Source: Colwellia piezophila ATCC BAA-637
GTDB lineage: Bacteria > Pseudomonadota > Gammaproteobacteria > Enterobacterales > Alteromonadaceae
Length of the DNA: 64,000 nucleotides
Direction of reading: 5' to 3'
Assembly: GCF_000378625.1 (NCBI RefSeq)
Contig: NZ_KB905161.1
Span: 430,244-494,243, forward strand
Below are positions 53,882 to 63,736 of the stretch, in pieces. The notes under the pieces were generated by a model. That model saw only the letters and a program-made list of their open reading frames with translations. It had not been told where the DNA came from and did not search any database. The position numbers were made by a program, and so were the translations under genes. The number at the start of each line of letters is the position of its first letter. Within the stretch, counting starts at the first letter, position 1.

Positions 53882-54607
53882 TTAATTTATAAACAAACCA
53901 CCATTCACAGGAACATTAGCTCCTGTAATATACCCAGAGCTTTCATTCACCAAGAAATTAACGGCTTTCGCTATTTCTTCGGGTAAAGCAAACCTTTTAA
54001 CGGGGATTGAGTTTCGTATTGTGTTTAATAGTTCAGGGTTAATGTGTTTAATCATATCTGTTTCAGTATAACCAGGAGATAACGTATTAACGGTTATATT
54101 TGAACGAGCCCCCTCTTGTGCAAGTGCCATAGTAAACCCATGAACACCAGCTTTTGCTGCACTATAATTAGTTTGTCCCGCTTGGCCTTTTTGTCCATTA
54201 ATTGATGAGATATTAATAATCCGTCCAAATTTATTTTTTATCATCTGTTTATAAATTGGTTGAGTAATTAAAAATAACGACTTTAAATTGATGTCAATTA
54301 CATCACTCCATTGCTTCCATTCCATTTTATGGAAAAAAGAATCATTAGTGATTCCTGCATTATTAATTAATGCATCTGGATAGCCTTTTGGTTCTAAGAC
54401 CTTTTCAATAAACTGCTGAACCTCCCTTTCATTCGAAATATCAACGGAATACAGCTCAGAATTACAGCTAACGTCTCGATGCCAAACATCTAAAACTTTC
54501 TCATTAATATTTCTACAAAGTCCAATAATTTGATGGCCTTGATTATGTAATTCTTTGCAAATGGCCAATCCAATCCCACGACTAGCTCCGGTAACTAAAA
54601 TTTTCAT
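53882..54607 (-). CDS. PhaB-like acetoacetyl-CoA reductase (SDR)
   Basis: 241 residues. It is a classical SDR: cofactor loop VTGASRGIGLAICKEL near 5, NNAGITNDSFFHKMEWKQW near 87, catalytic Ser in IINISSINGQKGQ and Tyr-x3-Lys in TNYSAAKAGVHGFTMALAQE (about 152-171). That last stretch and the SSINGQKGQAGQTNYSAAKA pattern are much closer to acetoacetyl-CoA reductases (PhaB) than to generic FabG. No other polyhydroxybutyrate gene is near; the neighbours are dideoxyamino sugar genes. It may make (R)-3-hydroxybutyryl-CoA as donor for the neighbouring acyltransferase. It is 9 bases from that gene. Confidence 0.82.
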   Translation of the reverse strand: MKILVTGASRGIGLAICKELHNQGHQIIGLCRNINEKVLDVWHRDVSCNSELYSVDISNEREVQQFIEKVLEPKGYPDALINNAGITNDSFFHKMEWKQWSDVIDINLKSLFLITQPIYKQMIKNKFGRIINISSINGQKGQAGQTNYSAAKAGVHGFTMALAQEGARSNITVNTLSPGYTETDMIKHINPELLNTIRNSIPVKRFALPEEIAKAVNFLVNESSGYITGANVPVNGGLFIN

Positions 54608-54644
54608 TATTTTATTTACTCTGTATATATAGCGAAATTTAATG

Positions 54645-55706
54645 CTATTTAAAAAGTTCGCTTAATTGCTTTATGATTTTTTGTTCAGAAAAGTAATTTT
54701 GTATATTTTCTTTATTCCTATTAATGGTTTCATTATCTAACACATTTAGGTCTAAATATTTAATATCTAATACATTGATTTCTAACTCTTTAAATAAGGT
54801 AAATGGGGTAACATCATTCCTCATATAAACGGTTTTACCCAAACCTAAAAGGGTAATAGTATTACCCATTGCTTGCTGCCGCTTATGAGCAAAAACACCA
54901 ACATCGACTCTAGCCAGAATTTTTAAGTATTCATCAAATTCCATAAAATCCACTAGTGCAGTAAAACGGCTCTCAAACATCGTCTGGCCAAGCTGTTTAA
55001 TTTTTTCTGCGTGGACTTCATCTCCGTATGATAATGGGCAAATTATATCAAAATTTTGATCTTCTAGCGTATTCAGCTTGTCGAAAATCTCTTCGTGGTT
55101 ATTTGATGGGTCGGCTGAGTTTCCAACTAAAAAAGTTAACCTATGCTTTGGTGTTTCTGGTAACTTAAACTCTTTATGTAAGTTGCTTGGGTACATGAGA
55201 CATTCGTGATACCCCCCTTTTGCACCATATAATTTTTTAGCCAATTCATAATCACCAGGTATGTAAGTTATATAACCGGCAAAATTACCTTTTACTTTCC
55301 AGTCGAAAATATTACTTATTTTTTGCTTCAATGTCTTAGCTGGCCTGATTAAAGGTTGGTACAAGTCCCCTCCCCAAAGTACCCAGTATGCTTTAGCTAA
55401 AATGAGCGGGTTAAAATATAAATATTTATTAAAGCTTCCGCTAAAAGCCCCATGAACAATTACTTTATCTGCATGTTTCAAATAATGATTAACTTCCTTC
55501 CATAACGAAAAAAAATTTTTATAGGTGTTCAAATCTAACCTAAATTCAATAACATTGTCCCTTTCTGGTAAAGGGTATTTATTGCAATTTGCATTAGAAA
55601 TATTTAAAAATAAATGCTCTGATGCATTAAATTTGTCATTTACCAACTCAATAAAGGGCTTAATAAACTTTTCATTACTTACAATGTGTACAACTCTATA
55701 CTTCAT
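54645..55706 (-). CDS. WecF-like 4-amino-4,6-dideoxygalactose transferase (GT56)
   Basis: 353 residues. It follows the WecF/GT56 pattern: FSLWKEV-like helix, KADKVIVHGAFSGSF near 76, YWVLWGGDLYQP near 106 (WecF has W-x-IWGADLY), LTFLVGNSADPSNNHEEIF near 181 and FDEYLKILARVDVGVFAHKR near 257, QQAMGNTITLLGLGKTVYM near 278. It should transfer Fuc4NAcyl from the dTDP donor to the growing lipid-linked unit. Its presence with WecE and RmlAB supports the product assignment. It is 3 bases upstream of nothing else; rmlA lies 2 bases before its start. Confidence 0.85.
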   Translation of the reverse strand: MKYRVVHIVSNEKFIKPFIELVNDKFNASEHLFLNISNANCNKYPLPERDNVIEFRLDLNTYKNFFSLWKEVNHYLKHADKVIVHGAFSGSFNKYLYFNPLILAKAYWVLWGGDLYQPLIRPAKTLKQKISNIFDWKVKGNFAGYITYIPGDYELAKKLYGAKGGYHECLMYPSNLHKEFKLPETPKHRLTFLVGNSADPSNNHEEIFDKLNTLEDQNFDIICPLSYGDEVHAEKIKQLGQTMFESRFTALVDFMEFDEYLKILARVDVGVFAHKRQQAMGNTITLLGLGKTVYMRNDVTPFTLFKELEINVLDIKYLDLNVLDNETINRNKENIQNYFSEQKIIKQLSELFK

Positions 55707-55708
55707 TT

Positions 55709-56614
55709 TTATTTCTCTAGCGGCACGAGTTGCATTAAATATTTACCATATGAGTTCTTCATCAATGGTTTGGCTATTGCTTTTATCTCCTCTGCAGATA
55801 ACCAACCTTGACTAAAGGCTATCTCTTCAAGGCATGCAATTTTAAAACCTTGTCGTTTTTCGATAATTTGCACATATTGTCCAGCATCCATCAAGCTATC
55901 ATAAGTACCTGTATCTAGCCATGCAAAACCACGACCCAATAATTCAACATTTAAACCTCCACGTTTTAAGTATTCGTTATTAACGCAGGTAATTTCTAAC
56001 TCACCCCGTTCTGACGGTTTAATATTTTTAGCAATTTCAATCACATGGTTATCGTAAAAATATAAGCCAGTGACAGCAAAATCAGATTTGGCAATTGTAG
56101 GTTTCTCTTCAATAGAGATAGCCTTGTAATCTTCATCAAACTCCACCACGCCAAAACGTTCAGGATCTTTGACCTGATAACCGAATACGGTAGCACCTTT
56201 ATTTTCCTTTACTACCTTTAATAGTTTTGGCGTGAACGCTTGACCAAAAAAGATATTATCACCCAGCACTAAACAAACATTATCATCACCAATAAACTCC
56301 TCACCTATGATAAATGCTTGCGCTAAACCATCTGGGCTGGGTTGAACTTTGTAGGTTAATTCTATGCCGAATTGACTACCGTCACCTAATAAGCGGATAA
56401 AGCCGGCCTGATCTTCTGGTGTGGTAATAATTAATACCTCACGGATACCCGCCAACATTAATACTGATAAGGGGTAATAGATCATAGGCTTATCGTACAC
56501 CGGCAACAATTGCTTTGAGATGCCCTTAGTGATGGGATATAAACGAGTACCAGAGCCACCTGCAAGTATAATTCCCTTCGTGTTAGGAACTGATGCCTGT
56601 TCGTTAACTTTCAT
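55709..56614 (-). CDS. rmlA: Glucose-1-phosphate thymidylyltransferase
   Basis: 301 residues. [20 protein letters not shown] (residues 14-33), [17 protein letters not shown], and GDNIFFGQ near 116 are the RmlA signatures. It makes dTDP-glucose from dTTP and glucose-1-phosphate. Its start ATG overlaps the rmlB stop codon by one base (TAATG), so the two are coupled. No rmlC or rmlD gene is present in the locus. Confidence 0.96.
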   Translation of the reverse strand: MKVNEQASVPNTKGIILAGGSGTRLYPITKGISKQLLPVYDKPMIYYPLSVLMLAGIREVLIITTPEDQAGFIRLLGDGSQFGIELTYKVQPSPDGLAQAFIIGEEFIGDDNVCLVLGDNIFFGQAFTPKLLKVVKENKGATVFGYQVKDPERFGVVEFDEDYKAISIEEKPTIAKSDFAVTGLYFYDNHVIEIAKNIKPSERGELEITCVNNEYLKRGGLNVELLGRGFAWLDTGTYDSLMDAGQYVQIIEKRQGFKIACLEEIAFSQGWLSAEEIKAIAKPLMKNSYGKYLMQLVPLEK

Positions 56615-57705
56615 TAAATATCTCCTTTATTAAAATGATCTTCTTTCTGTTCACCTAAGCGTTCTCGTGAATAAGAACCATCTAACACTCGAGACCACCA
56701 CTGTTTGTTATTCAAATACCAAATAACCGTATTACGAAGCCCACTTTCAAATGTTTCAGTCGGTGTCCAATCAAGTTCTTTCTCTATTTTACTTGCATCA
56801 ATAGCATAACGAATATCGTGGCCAGGTCGGTCTTTAACATAAGTTATTAGTGATTGATAAGATTCAATGCCATCTGGTTTATTTGGCACTAACTCTTCTA
56901 ATAACGTACAAATAGTCTTAACGACTTCAATATTCGCTTTTTCATTATGGCCACCAATATTATAGGTTTCACCCACAACACCATCGCTAACCACTTTATA
57001 TAATGCACGGGCATGATCTTCTACATATAGCCAATCACGAACTTGCATACCGTTACCGTATACAGGTAATGGTTTACCTTCTAAAGCATTTAAGATAACC
57101 AATGGGATCAATTTCTCTGGGAAATGATAAGGCCCATAGTTATTTGAACAGTTAGTAATCAGTGTTGGCAGCCCATAAGTACGTTGCCATGCGCGAACCA
57201 AGTGATCACTTGATGCTTTTGAAGCAGAATAGGGGGAGCTAGGCGCATAAGGAGTTGTTTCTGTGAATAAGTCTTCCGGACCTTTTAAATCACCATAAAC
57301 CTCATCAGTCGAAATATGATGAAAGCGAAATGCTGACTTTTTAGTCTGCTCTAACTTATTCCAGTACTCACGGGTAGCTTCTAATAAAGTATAAGTGCCG
57401 ACAATATTGGTTTCTATAAATTCCGCAGGGCCATCTATAGAACGGTCAACATGTGACTCCGCAGCCAAATGCATAACTACATCAGGTTGATGGGTTGTAA
57501 AAATACGATCTAGTTCGACTCGATTACAAATATCAACTTGTTCGAATGAGTAACGGTCATTTTTTTCGATATCAGATAATGATTCTAAATTACCTGCATA
57601 AGTTAACTTATCAACATTAACAACTGAATCAGCTGTATTAGAGATAATATGTCGAATAACTGCTGAACCAATGAACCCAGCGCCACCAGTAATTAAAATT
57701 TTCAT
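56614..57705 (-). CDS. rmlB: dTDP-glucose 4,6-dehydratase
   Basis: 363 residues. [16 protein letters not shown] (residues 4-19), [12 protein letters not shown] near 80, the catalytic [15 protein letters not shown] near 168 (Tyr-x3-Lys) and [15 protein letters not shown] near 197 define RmlB. The product dTDP-4-keto-6-deoxyglucose is used by wecE in this locus. It is followed directly by rmlA. Confidence 0.96.
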   Translation of the reverse strand: MKILITGGAGFIGSAVIRHIISNTADSVVNVDKLTYAGNLESLSDIEKNDRYSFEQVDICNRVELDRIFTTHQPDVVMHLAAESHVDRSIDGPAEFIETNIVGTYTLLEATREYWNKLEQTKKSAFRFHHISTDEVYGDLKGPEDLFTETTPYAPSSPYSASKASSDHLVRAWQRTYGLPTLITNCSNNYGPYHFPEKLIPLVILNALEGKPLPVYGNGMQVRDWLYVEDHARALYKVVSDGVVGETYNIGGHNEKANIEVVKTICTLLEELVPNKPDGIESYQSLITYVKDRPGHDIRYAIDASKIEKELDWTPTETFESGLRNTVIWYLNNKQWWSRVLDGSYSRERLGEQKEDHFNKGDI

Positions 57706-57859
57706 GTAATTAAAGCCTTTTTCATGAGAGTGAATCCCTTCTCTAAGCTAGGAACTCCCCTAAGTAGTTTACTTATATTAATTTTTATTTTTATATACAC
57801 TGCATTTATTTGGCTATTATGTTGAGTAAAATTTCAACCAATTAAACAAGGTATATTAG

Positions 57860-59026
57860 CTAATCACTTCCAAACAAATCACGTGTATACACTTTATCAG
57901 TCACATCTTCTAGCACCGCTTCCATTCGGTTTGAGACAATCACATCTGACATGCTTTTAAATTCTTCAAAGTCAGAAATCACTTTAGAGTTAAAGAATGT
58001 ATTTTCAGTTAACTCAGGCTCATAAACAACAACCTCAATGCCTTTCGCCTTAATACGTTTCATGATGCCTTGTATCGCTGAAGCTCTAAAGTTATCCGAA
58101 CCTGTTTTCATAATGAGTCTGTATATACCAACCACTTTTGGCTGCTTATTAATGATAGAAAAGGCAATATGGTCTTTACGTACTATGTTAGATTCAACAA
58201 TTGAACTGATCAGGGTATTTGGCACATCTTCAAAATTGGCACGTAGTTGCTTGGTATCTTTTGGTAAGCAATAACCACCATAGCCAAATGAAGGGTTATT
58301 ATAATGATTACCTATTCTAGGGTCTAACCCTACACCTTCGATTATTTGTTTTGTATCTAAACCATGGGTTTCAGCGTAAGTATCTAACTCATTAAAGTAT
58401 GAAACACGCATTGCTAAGTAGGTATTTGAGAATAGTTTTACCGCTTCAGCTTCTGTTGAATCAGTTAGAAGGATTTCAATATCTTGCTTGATAGCACCTT
58501 GAGCTAATAAATTAGCAAATTTTTGGGCTCGCTCTGATTTTTCACCCACAATGATTCTTGATGGATGAAGGTTATCGTAAAGCGCTTTACCTTCACGTAA
58601 AAACTCAGGAGAAAATATGATATTGCTGCAACACAGTTTTTGTTTAATACGCTTGGTAAAGCCTACTGGTACGGTAGATTTAATTATCATTACCGCGGTA
58701 GGGTTTATTGCCATAACATCTTTTATAACGGCTTCAACCGATGAGGTATTAAATTTATTGTTTACTTCATCGTAATCGGTTGGTGTTGCAATAATTACAT
58801 AGTCAGCATTGGCATAAGCCACGTGTTTGTCTGTTGTAGCTGTTAGGTTGAGCTCTTTATTTGCTAGAAACTCTTCAACTTCAACATCTGAAAAAGGTGA
58901 TTTTTTATCGTTTATTAGGTTTACCTTGTCTTGTAAAATATCAAAGGCTACAACTTCATTGTGTTGCGCAAGCAAAACTGCGTTTGATAAACCTACGTAA
59001 CCTGTTCCTGCGATTGTAACTTTCAT
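57860..59026 (-). CDS. ugd: UDP-glucose 6-dehydrogenase
   Basis: 388 residues from ATG at 59026, chosen because AAAGG lies upstream and the first residues [20 protein letters not shown] are the canonical NAD-binding start; the frame upstream only reads repeats. Middle: [15 protein letters not shown] near 135 (catalytic-domain signature), [20 protein letters not shown] near 235 with catalytic Cys. The C-terminal [14 protein letters not shown] is the segment duplicated, diverged, at 49635-49886. It makes UDP-glucuronate. galU (59384-60280) supplies UDP-glucose. Confidence 0.95.
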   Translation of the reverse strand: MKVTIAGTGYVGLSNAVLLAQHNEVVAFDILQDKVNLINDKKSPFSDVEVEEFLANKELNLTATTDKHVAYANADYVIIATPTDYDEVNNKFNTSSVEAVIKDVMAINPTAVMIIKSTVPVGFTKRIKQKLCCSNIIFSPEFLREGKALYDNLHPSRIIVGEKSERAQKFANLLAQGAIKQDIEILLTDSTEAEAVKLFSNTYLAMRVSYFNELDTYAETHGLDTKQIIEGVGLDPRIGNHYNNPSFGYGGYCLPKDTKQLRANFEDVPNTLISSIVESNIVRKDHIAFSIINKQPKVVGIYRLIMKTGSDNFRASAIQGIMKRIKAKGIEVVVYEPELTENTFFNSKVISDFEEFKSMSDVIVSNRMEAVLEDVTDKVYTRDLFGSD

Positions 59027-59084
59027 TTTGGTAAACCTTTTATATAACTGTTTGGTTGTTCGGTTGTTCAGTTGTTCAGAGAAC

Positions 59085-59345
59085 AATATTCGGGATAAAC
59101 CGATTTGTTCGGGGCTAAAGCACCCTCCTACAATACCCATCCACAAATGCCTTCCACAAACGGCATTCTACAGGAACCGATATTGCGGTGTTTATCTGTA
59201 GGAGCTGGCTTTAGCCGCGAATGAAATTCAAAAACAATGATGTGTTCGTTTGAATTGTTCGGGGGTAAAGCATTTGTTCGAGATTAATCATATTGTTCGG
59301 GCCTGAAACCTTTGTTCGGGGCTAAAGCACCCTCCTACAAGCCCA
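59085..59345. repeat. REP-like palindromes, variant form, between galU and ugd
   Basis: Module A (GCTGGCTTTAGCCGCGAAT) and a variant of module B, GGGGCTAAAGCACCCTCCTA, recur; TTCGGGGCTAAAGC is seen several times. The variant differs from GGGCGTAAACACCC elsewhere but keeps the CTCCTACA end. They fill the 357-base gap except for the ugd leader. No gene is present. Confidence 0.85.
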
Positions 59346-59383
59346 CTCCTACAAGAGAGAGGGGCCTACAATGTTCGGTTGAA

Positions 59384-60280
59384 TTATTTTATCTCTAAAA
59401 AGTCATGTAGTTCTTTTTTGAAATCTTCACCAATTTTGCCACATTTTAAGGTGTATTCTACGTTGGCCATAAGATAGCCTACTTTAGAACCACAATCGTG
59501 TGATTTGCCTTTAATTTGGTAAGCCTCTAACGGCTCTAACAAACGTAGTTGGTGTAAGGCATCGGTTAATTGAATTTCATCACCAGCTCCTGGTGGAGTA
59601 AATTCAAGTAAGTCCCAAATTTTTGCAGAAAGTACGTATCTACCAGTAATCGCTAAGTTGCTTGGCGCTTCATCAATCGGTGGCTTTTCTACCATATTGG
59701 TTATTAGCGCGCTTTCGCCAGCATTAATTTTAACGCCATCTAAATCAACCACACCGTATAAGTTCACTTTATCTTCTGGTACGGGTTCAACCATTATTTG
59801 GCTTTGCCCATTTTCGTCAAATCGCTTAATCATTTCGGCTAAGTTATCTGTTTTATGGTCAGATAAATATTGGTCAATAATTACATCAGGCAGTAATACC
59901 GCAAATGGTTCATCACCTATAATGGGTCTAGCCGTTAAAATTGCATGACCTAAACCTAAGGCTTTCGGTTGGCGAACTGAAATAATAGTGACACCTTTCG
60001 GTACAATTGAACGTACCTCTTCTAACAAGCTACGTTTAACGCGCTTTTCTAGTGTTGCTTCCAGCTCAAAGCTAGTATCAAAATGATTTTCAATAGAGTT
60101 TTTAGAAGAATGGGTTACTAAAACAATTTCTTTAATGCCAGCGGCTACCGCTTCATTCACCACATATTGAATCAGTGGTTTATCTACTAAGGGCAACATT
60201 TCTTTAGGGATGGCTTTGGTTGCGGGTAACATGCGTGTGCCTAAACCGGCAACGGGTAAAACGGCTTTTTTAACTTTCAT
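59384..60280 (-). CDS. galU: UTP-glucose-1-phosphate uridylyltransferase
   Basis: 298 residues. [20 protein letters not shown] (residues 5-24), [18 protein letters not shown], and [18 protein letters not shown] near 122 are the GalU signatures; the C-terminal [10 protein letters not shown] near 238 and [13 protein letters not shown] near 265 complete the match. It makes UDP-glucose for the ugd and hexose steps. It is the most upstream gene of the minus-strand EPS sugar cluster; its promoter is in the gap 60281-60729. Confidence 0.97.
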   Translation of the reverse strand: MKVKKAVLPVAGLGTRMLPATKAIPKEMLPLVDKPLIQYVVNEAVAAGIKEIVLVTHSSKNSIENHFDTSFELEATLEKRVKRSLLEEVRSIVPKGVTIISVRQPKALGLGHAILTARPIIGDEPFAVLLPDVIIDQYLSDHKTDNLAEMIKRFDENGQSQIMVEPVPEDKVNLYGVVDLDGVKINAGESALITNMVEKPPIDEAPSNLAITGRYVLSAKIWDLLEFTPPGAGDEIQLTDALHQLRLLEPLEAYQIKGKSHDCGSKVGYLMANVEYTLKCGKIGEDFKKELHDFLEIK

Positions 60281-60442
60281 TTAAAATCCTGCTTTGGGAA
60301 ACGAAATACAGGCTGAGAAGAGGTTTTTATTTGAACTTAAATAAACATCCATTTACTACAGCGCATCCATACGATTATACGACAAATGATTATATAGAGC
60401 AGCTACACTATTTGCAACAAAGTGTTATGCCCGCTTTCATTT

Positions 60443-60612
60443 TGGTTCGGGTTGGTTCGGGGCTAAAGCACCCTCCTACAAAAAAATCGGGCATAAACAC
60501 CCTCCTACAATTGGTTCGGGTTGGTTCGGGGCTAAAGCACCCTCCTACAAAAAAATCGGGCGTAAACAACCCTTCGACAAACTGTTCGGGGCTAAAGCGC
60601 CCTCCTACAATA
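60443..60612. repeat. REP-like palindromes between galU and lapG
   Basis: Five copies of the variant module (GGGGCTAAAGCACCCTCCTA or GGGC(A/G)TAAACACCCTCC) alternate with GGTTCGGGTTGGTTCGGGG. An open frame through the region consists of the repeat-encoded peptide only. The rest of the 449-base divergent gap contains the promoters of galU and lapG. Confidence 0.88.
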
Positions 60613-60729
60613 TTGTATATTTTGGTTGATTTACAACAATTAAAATTATCTAATACCTTGCAATACCTAGGTTACACTTAAATCACACACTTACCTCGCA
60701 TTCATGTACTAACAATAATAAGGAGTGTT

Positions 60730-61404
60730 ATGAAAAACGTTTACACCCTTTTATGGTTATTGTTAATCATCGTTGCCTGCCCTTCTTCTAGTCAATTGGA
60801 TGACTTTTTCTCAGATTCATTTTATCAAAAGCTCACCGCTACTTACGGTGATTCGGCAAAGCGCCGTGCACAAAAGTGGCATGATGTGATGGTTGATAAC
60901 CAGTCTGATAGTGATTGGTCAAAAATTAATAAAGTGAATCACTTTTTTAATCAAATCATTACTTACCAAGATGATATTAACTTATGGGGCAAGAAAGATT
61001 ACTGGGCTTCCCCTGTTGAAACCATTGGCCGGGGTAAAGGTGATTGTGAAGATTATGCTATTGCCAAGTATTTTACTTTGACCTCTTTAGGTGTCGACCC
61101 AAATAAATTACGCTTAATGTATGTGCGCCAGCTAACGGTAAACCAACCGCATATGGTATTGATTTATTTTGAAAATCCAAAAGACGTGCCCTTAGTTTTA
61201 GATAATTTCAATCCGAAAGTATTACCCGCCAGTAAAAGGCGTGACTTAAAGCCTATTTACAGCTTTAATGCGCAGGGATTATGGATGGCCAAAGCTAGAG
61301 GCTTAGGTCGTAAGGTAGAAAATAGTAAAGGTGTTTCCGCTTGGAATAACTTAGTACAGCGTATTGAAGATGAAGAAATGCATACCTTAGCTACGGTTAA
61401 CTAA
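60730..61404 (+). CDS. lapG: LapG-type periplasmic cysteine protease
   Basis: 224 residues. The signal peptide is MKNVYTLLWLLLIIVACPSS-like (about 20 residues). The bacterial transglutaminase-like cysteine protease motif is clear: Cys in GRGKGDCEDYAIAKYFTL (about residue 100), His in VNQPHMVLIYFE (about 137) and Asp in LVLDNFNP (about 159), all in the spacing of LapG. In Pseudomonas and Shewanella LapG cleaves the N-terminus of a giant adhesin, releasing the cell, when LapD is without c-di-GMP. No adhesin gene is in the window. LapD-like gene follows 258 bases downstream. Confidence 0.9.
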   Translation: MKNVYTLLWLLLIIVACPSSSQLDDFFSDSFYQKLTATYGDSAKRRAQKWHDVMVDNQSDSDWSKINKVNHFFNQIITYQDDINLWGKKDYWASPVETIGRGKGDCEDYAIAKYFTLTSLGVDPNKLRLMYVRQLTVNQPHMVLIYFENPKDVPLVLDNFNPKVLPASKRRDLKPIYSFNAQGLWMAKARGLGRKVENSKGVSAWNNLVQRIEDEEMHTLATVN

Positions 61405-61520
61405 GCATAAAATAGCTTAAACAATTTAAAAGTAATATAACAATACATGCTTATGCAGTTTATTCAGGATCTCATTGTAAGCGTCATCTTCGAGGTTACT
61501 TGTCGAAGAACCATTGCCTT

Positions 61521-61601
61521 ATAAGCTGGATTCCCGACAATACACCTCGGGAATGACGGAATGATAAGCTGGATTCCCGACAAAACACCTCGGGAATGAC
61601 G
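61521..61601. repeat. Two copies of a hairpin-forming CGGGAATGACG repeat
   Basis: A unit of about 37 bases (ATAAGCTGGATTCCCGACAA followed by ACACCTCGGGAATGACG) occurs twice, at 61521-61557 and 61564-61601, with one mismatch. ATTCCCGA and TCGGGAAT in each unit form a perfect hairpin. The same core appears decayed at 31645 and 28268. Similar palindromes are widespread in proteobacteria. It may act as a terminator or processing site between lapG and lapD. Confidence 0.8.
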
Positions 61602-61662
61602 ACTTACTGTTTAATCTACCTTGGCACGTAACAATATAATAATTTTTTGGGAAATAATAACT

Positions 61663-63702
61663 ATGAGTGTTGCAATTAAAACTGGCATAAGTTTAAGAAC
61701 TCTACTTTATAGCTTAGTCATCGGTATCGCCTTAGTTAATTTTTTGGGTGCCTCTTGGGTCAGTGTCGAGGCGACTCGATCTTATTTAAATGATCAAATG
61801 AAAAGTCACGCCCAAGATGCAGCGACCAGTGTCGGCTTATCAATTTCACCCTATATGGATGAAGAAAACTTGATGATTGCAGAAACTATGATTGTCGCCA
61901 TTTTTGACTCTGGTTATTACCAAAAGGTCACGCTAACCGACGTGGATGATAAAATTATCATGTCTCGTGAAAATAATAAGGTTATTGATGGCGTGCCCTC
62001 ATGGTTTATTAAAATTTTTGAATTAACCCCGCCAATCATGTCAAGCGAAGTGAATAATGGCTGGAACCTTGGCGGCACGTTAAGTTTTCAAAGCCATGTG
62101 GGTCTTTCCTATATAAAACTATGGCAACGTGCCATTAATAATTTTTTATCCTCTTTACTGATTGCTCTCATTTCGTGCTTCGCCGCTCACTATATATTAC
62201 GATCGGTTTTAAACCCGTTAGCGCAAGTAGAGGCGCAAGCCATAGCAGTTAGTCGTAAAAGCTTCACTTTTATTAGTAAAATCCCGAAGACTCGTGAGCT
62301 TAAAACCGTTATTAATGCCATGAATACTATGGTGAGTAATATACAAGCCTCATTTGATCTGGTCAGCACTCAAGCGAACAAGCTTACTAACGAATTATAT
62401 ATCGATGATTTAACTCAATTAGGTAATCGTCGCGCTTTTCAAGGGCAGTTTAAAGCCGCTAATAATGAAATTCAGCCTGACGACTTTACCACCTTGGGGT
62501 TAGTGCAATTACATTCTCTACAAAGTATTAATACAGAACTTGGCTATAAAGCCGGTGATGATTATGTCCGCCAAGCAGCCCAATTGCTTACCGAGCAATT
62601 AAACTCTTTTAGCGGTGCTAAAGTTTATCGCGTTAATGGTGGTAGCTTCTTTTTTACCATTAACAGTGTCGGTGAAGATGTTATAAAATTTTGTCAGCAT
62701 ATTAACAATGAGTTCTCTGTGTTGAATTCACAGTATTATGAAGAGGGTTTTGGTAAGTTAGTTGCCATTACTTATAATAGCAGCGAAGCGCTGAGCGATT
62801 TATTAGCAAAATTAGATACCTTGTTAACACAAGAAAATTCAGCAACCTCGCTAGGGCAAGTTTATAACGATAAGTCCAATATCACTGCTCAAACAGCGCA
62901 CGGTTTGCATCAATGGTCGAACATTATTGATGAATTGGTGCAATCAAAACATATTGAGTTTACCTTTCAACCGGTAATTTCAAGGACTGATGATTCAACA
63001 GATAGTGATTCAACAGAGAGTGAAGACGTTTTATATTATGAGTTGTTTAGTCAGTTTTTAAACAATGATGAAGTGGTTGCCAACAACCAGTTATATGCGA
63101 TGGCTGAACGTACCAAAAAATCTCAAGAATTAGATAAACTGGTGTTAAATAAATTAGCCACGTTAACCACACTATCTTTAGAGTGTAAAGTAGCGATTAA
63201 CCTAACCCATCAGTCATTGCATAGTAGTGAATTTAGACATTGGCTGGTCTCTTTTATTAAACAACATAAAACTAAGCTGCCACGCTTGGTGTTTGAGATT
63301 AATGAAGAGGCAATTCTTGCCGGTATAGATTCAAGTATTGACTTTATCCAGTCAGTAAAATCGTTAGGCATAGAGGTATGTATAGACCGCTTTGGCTCAA
63401 GTTTTACTTCTTTTAAATACCTTAAAGGCTTAGATGTAGATTATTTAAAAATTGATGGCGCTTATATCCATGAACTTGAGCTGAACCTTGAGAATAAACA
63501 CTTTATTCAAGCAGTTACCCTCATTGGTCATGGCTTAGGCGTTAAAATATTAACCAGTCATGTCGATAGCTCTGCAACTAAGCTATTATTGCTAGAGGCG
63601 CATTGCGATGGACTTCAAGGAAATTACATCCAAAAAACCTTGCCATTGCAGAGAAAAGATACAGAGAGAGGGTGTATTTATTCACCTATTAAGCTATCAT
63701 AG
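61663..63702 (+). CDS. lapD: LapD-type c-di-GMP receptor (HAMP, degenerate GGDEF and EAL)
   Basis: 679 residues from ATG at 61663 with GGGAAA upstream; a TTG 14 codons earlier is less likely. Domains: membrane segment about 10-30; LapD/MoxY periplasmic domain (about 35-150); second membrane segment (about 155-175); HAMP (175-235); GGDEF-like domain (about 250-400) whose active loop is RVNGGSFFF (not GGDEF); and EAL-like domain (about 425-665), whose catalytic motif reads YELFSQ instead of EAL. Both are degenerate, as expected for a receptor that binds c-di-GMP and sequesters LapG. Its operon partner lapG lies upstream. Confidence 0.88.
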   Translation: MSVAIKTGISLRTLLYSLVIGIALVNFLGASWVSVEATRSYLNDQMKSHAQDAATSVGLSISPYMDEENLMIAETMIVAIFDSGYYQKVTLTDVDDKIIMSRENNKVIDGVPSWFIKIFELTPPIMSSEVNNGWNLGGTLSFQSHVGLSYIKLWQRAINNFLSSLLIALISCFAAHYILRSVLNPLAQVEAQAIAVSRKSFTFISKIPKTRELKTVINAMNTMVSNIQASFDLVSTQANKLTNELYIDDLTQLGNRRAFQGQFKAANNEIQPDDFTTLGLVQLHSLQSINTELGYKAGDDYVRQAAQLLTEQLNSFSGAKVYRVNGGSFFFTINSVGEDVIKFCQHINNEFSVLNSQYYEEGFGKLVAITYNSSEALSDLLAKLDTLLTQENSATSLGQVYNDKSNITAQTAHGLHQWSNIIDELVQSKHIEFTFQPVISRTDDSTDSDSTESEDVLYYELFSQFLNNDEVVANNQLYAMAERTKKSQELDKLVLNKLATLTTLSLECKVAINLTHQSLHSSEFRHWLVSFIKQHKTKLPRLVFEINEEAILAGIDSSIDFIQSVKSLGIEVCIDRFGSSFTSFKYLKGLDVDYLKIDGAYIHELELNLENKHFIQAVTLIGHGLGVKILTSHVDSSATKLLLLEAHCDGLQGNYIQKTLPLQRKDTERGCIYSPIKLS

Positions 63703-63736
63703 CGACAATTACAGATTGAAAATATGGAGCGACACT

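Noticed and set aside
52183..57705. Rhamnose pathway
   Set aside because: RmlA and RmlB are present but RmlC and RmlD are absent, while WecE and a WecF-like transferase are there, so Fuc4N is the better product.
59027..59146. N-terminal extension of ugd (40 codons)
   Set aside because: It would read through REP-like repeats. The ATG at 59026 starts the canonical dinucleotide-binding strand with a good ribosome site.
60331..60681. Open frame of 116 codons between galU and lapG
   Set aside because: It is built mainly of the REP-like repeat peptide ([14 protein letters not shown]), has no ribosome site of note and no family match.
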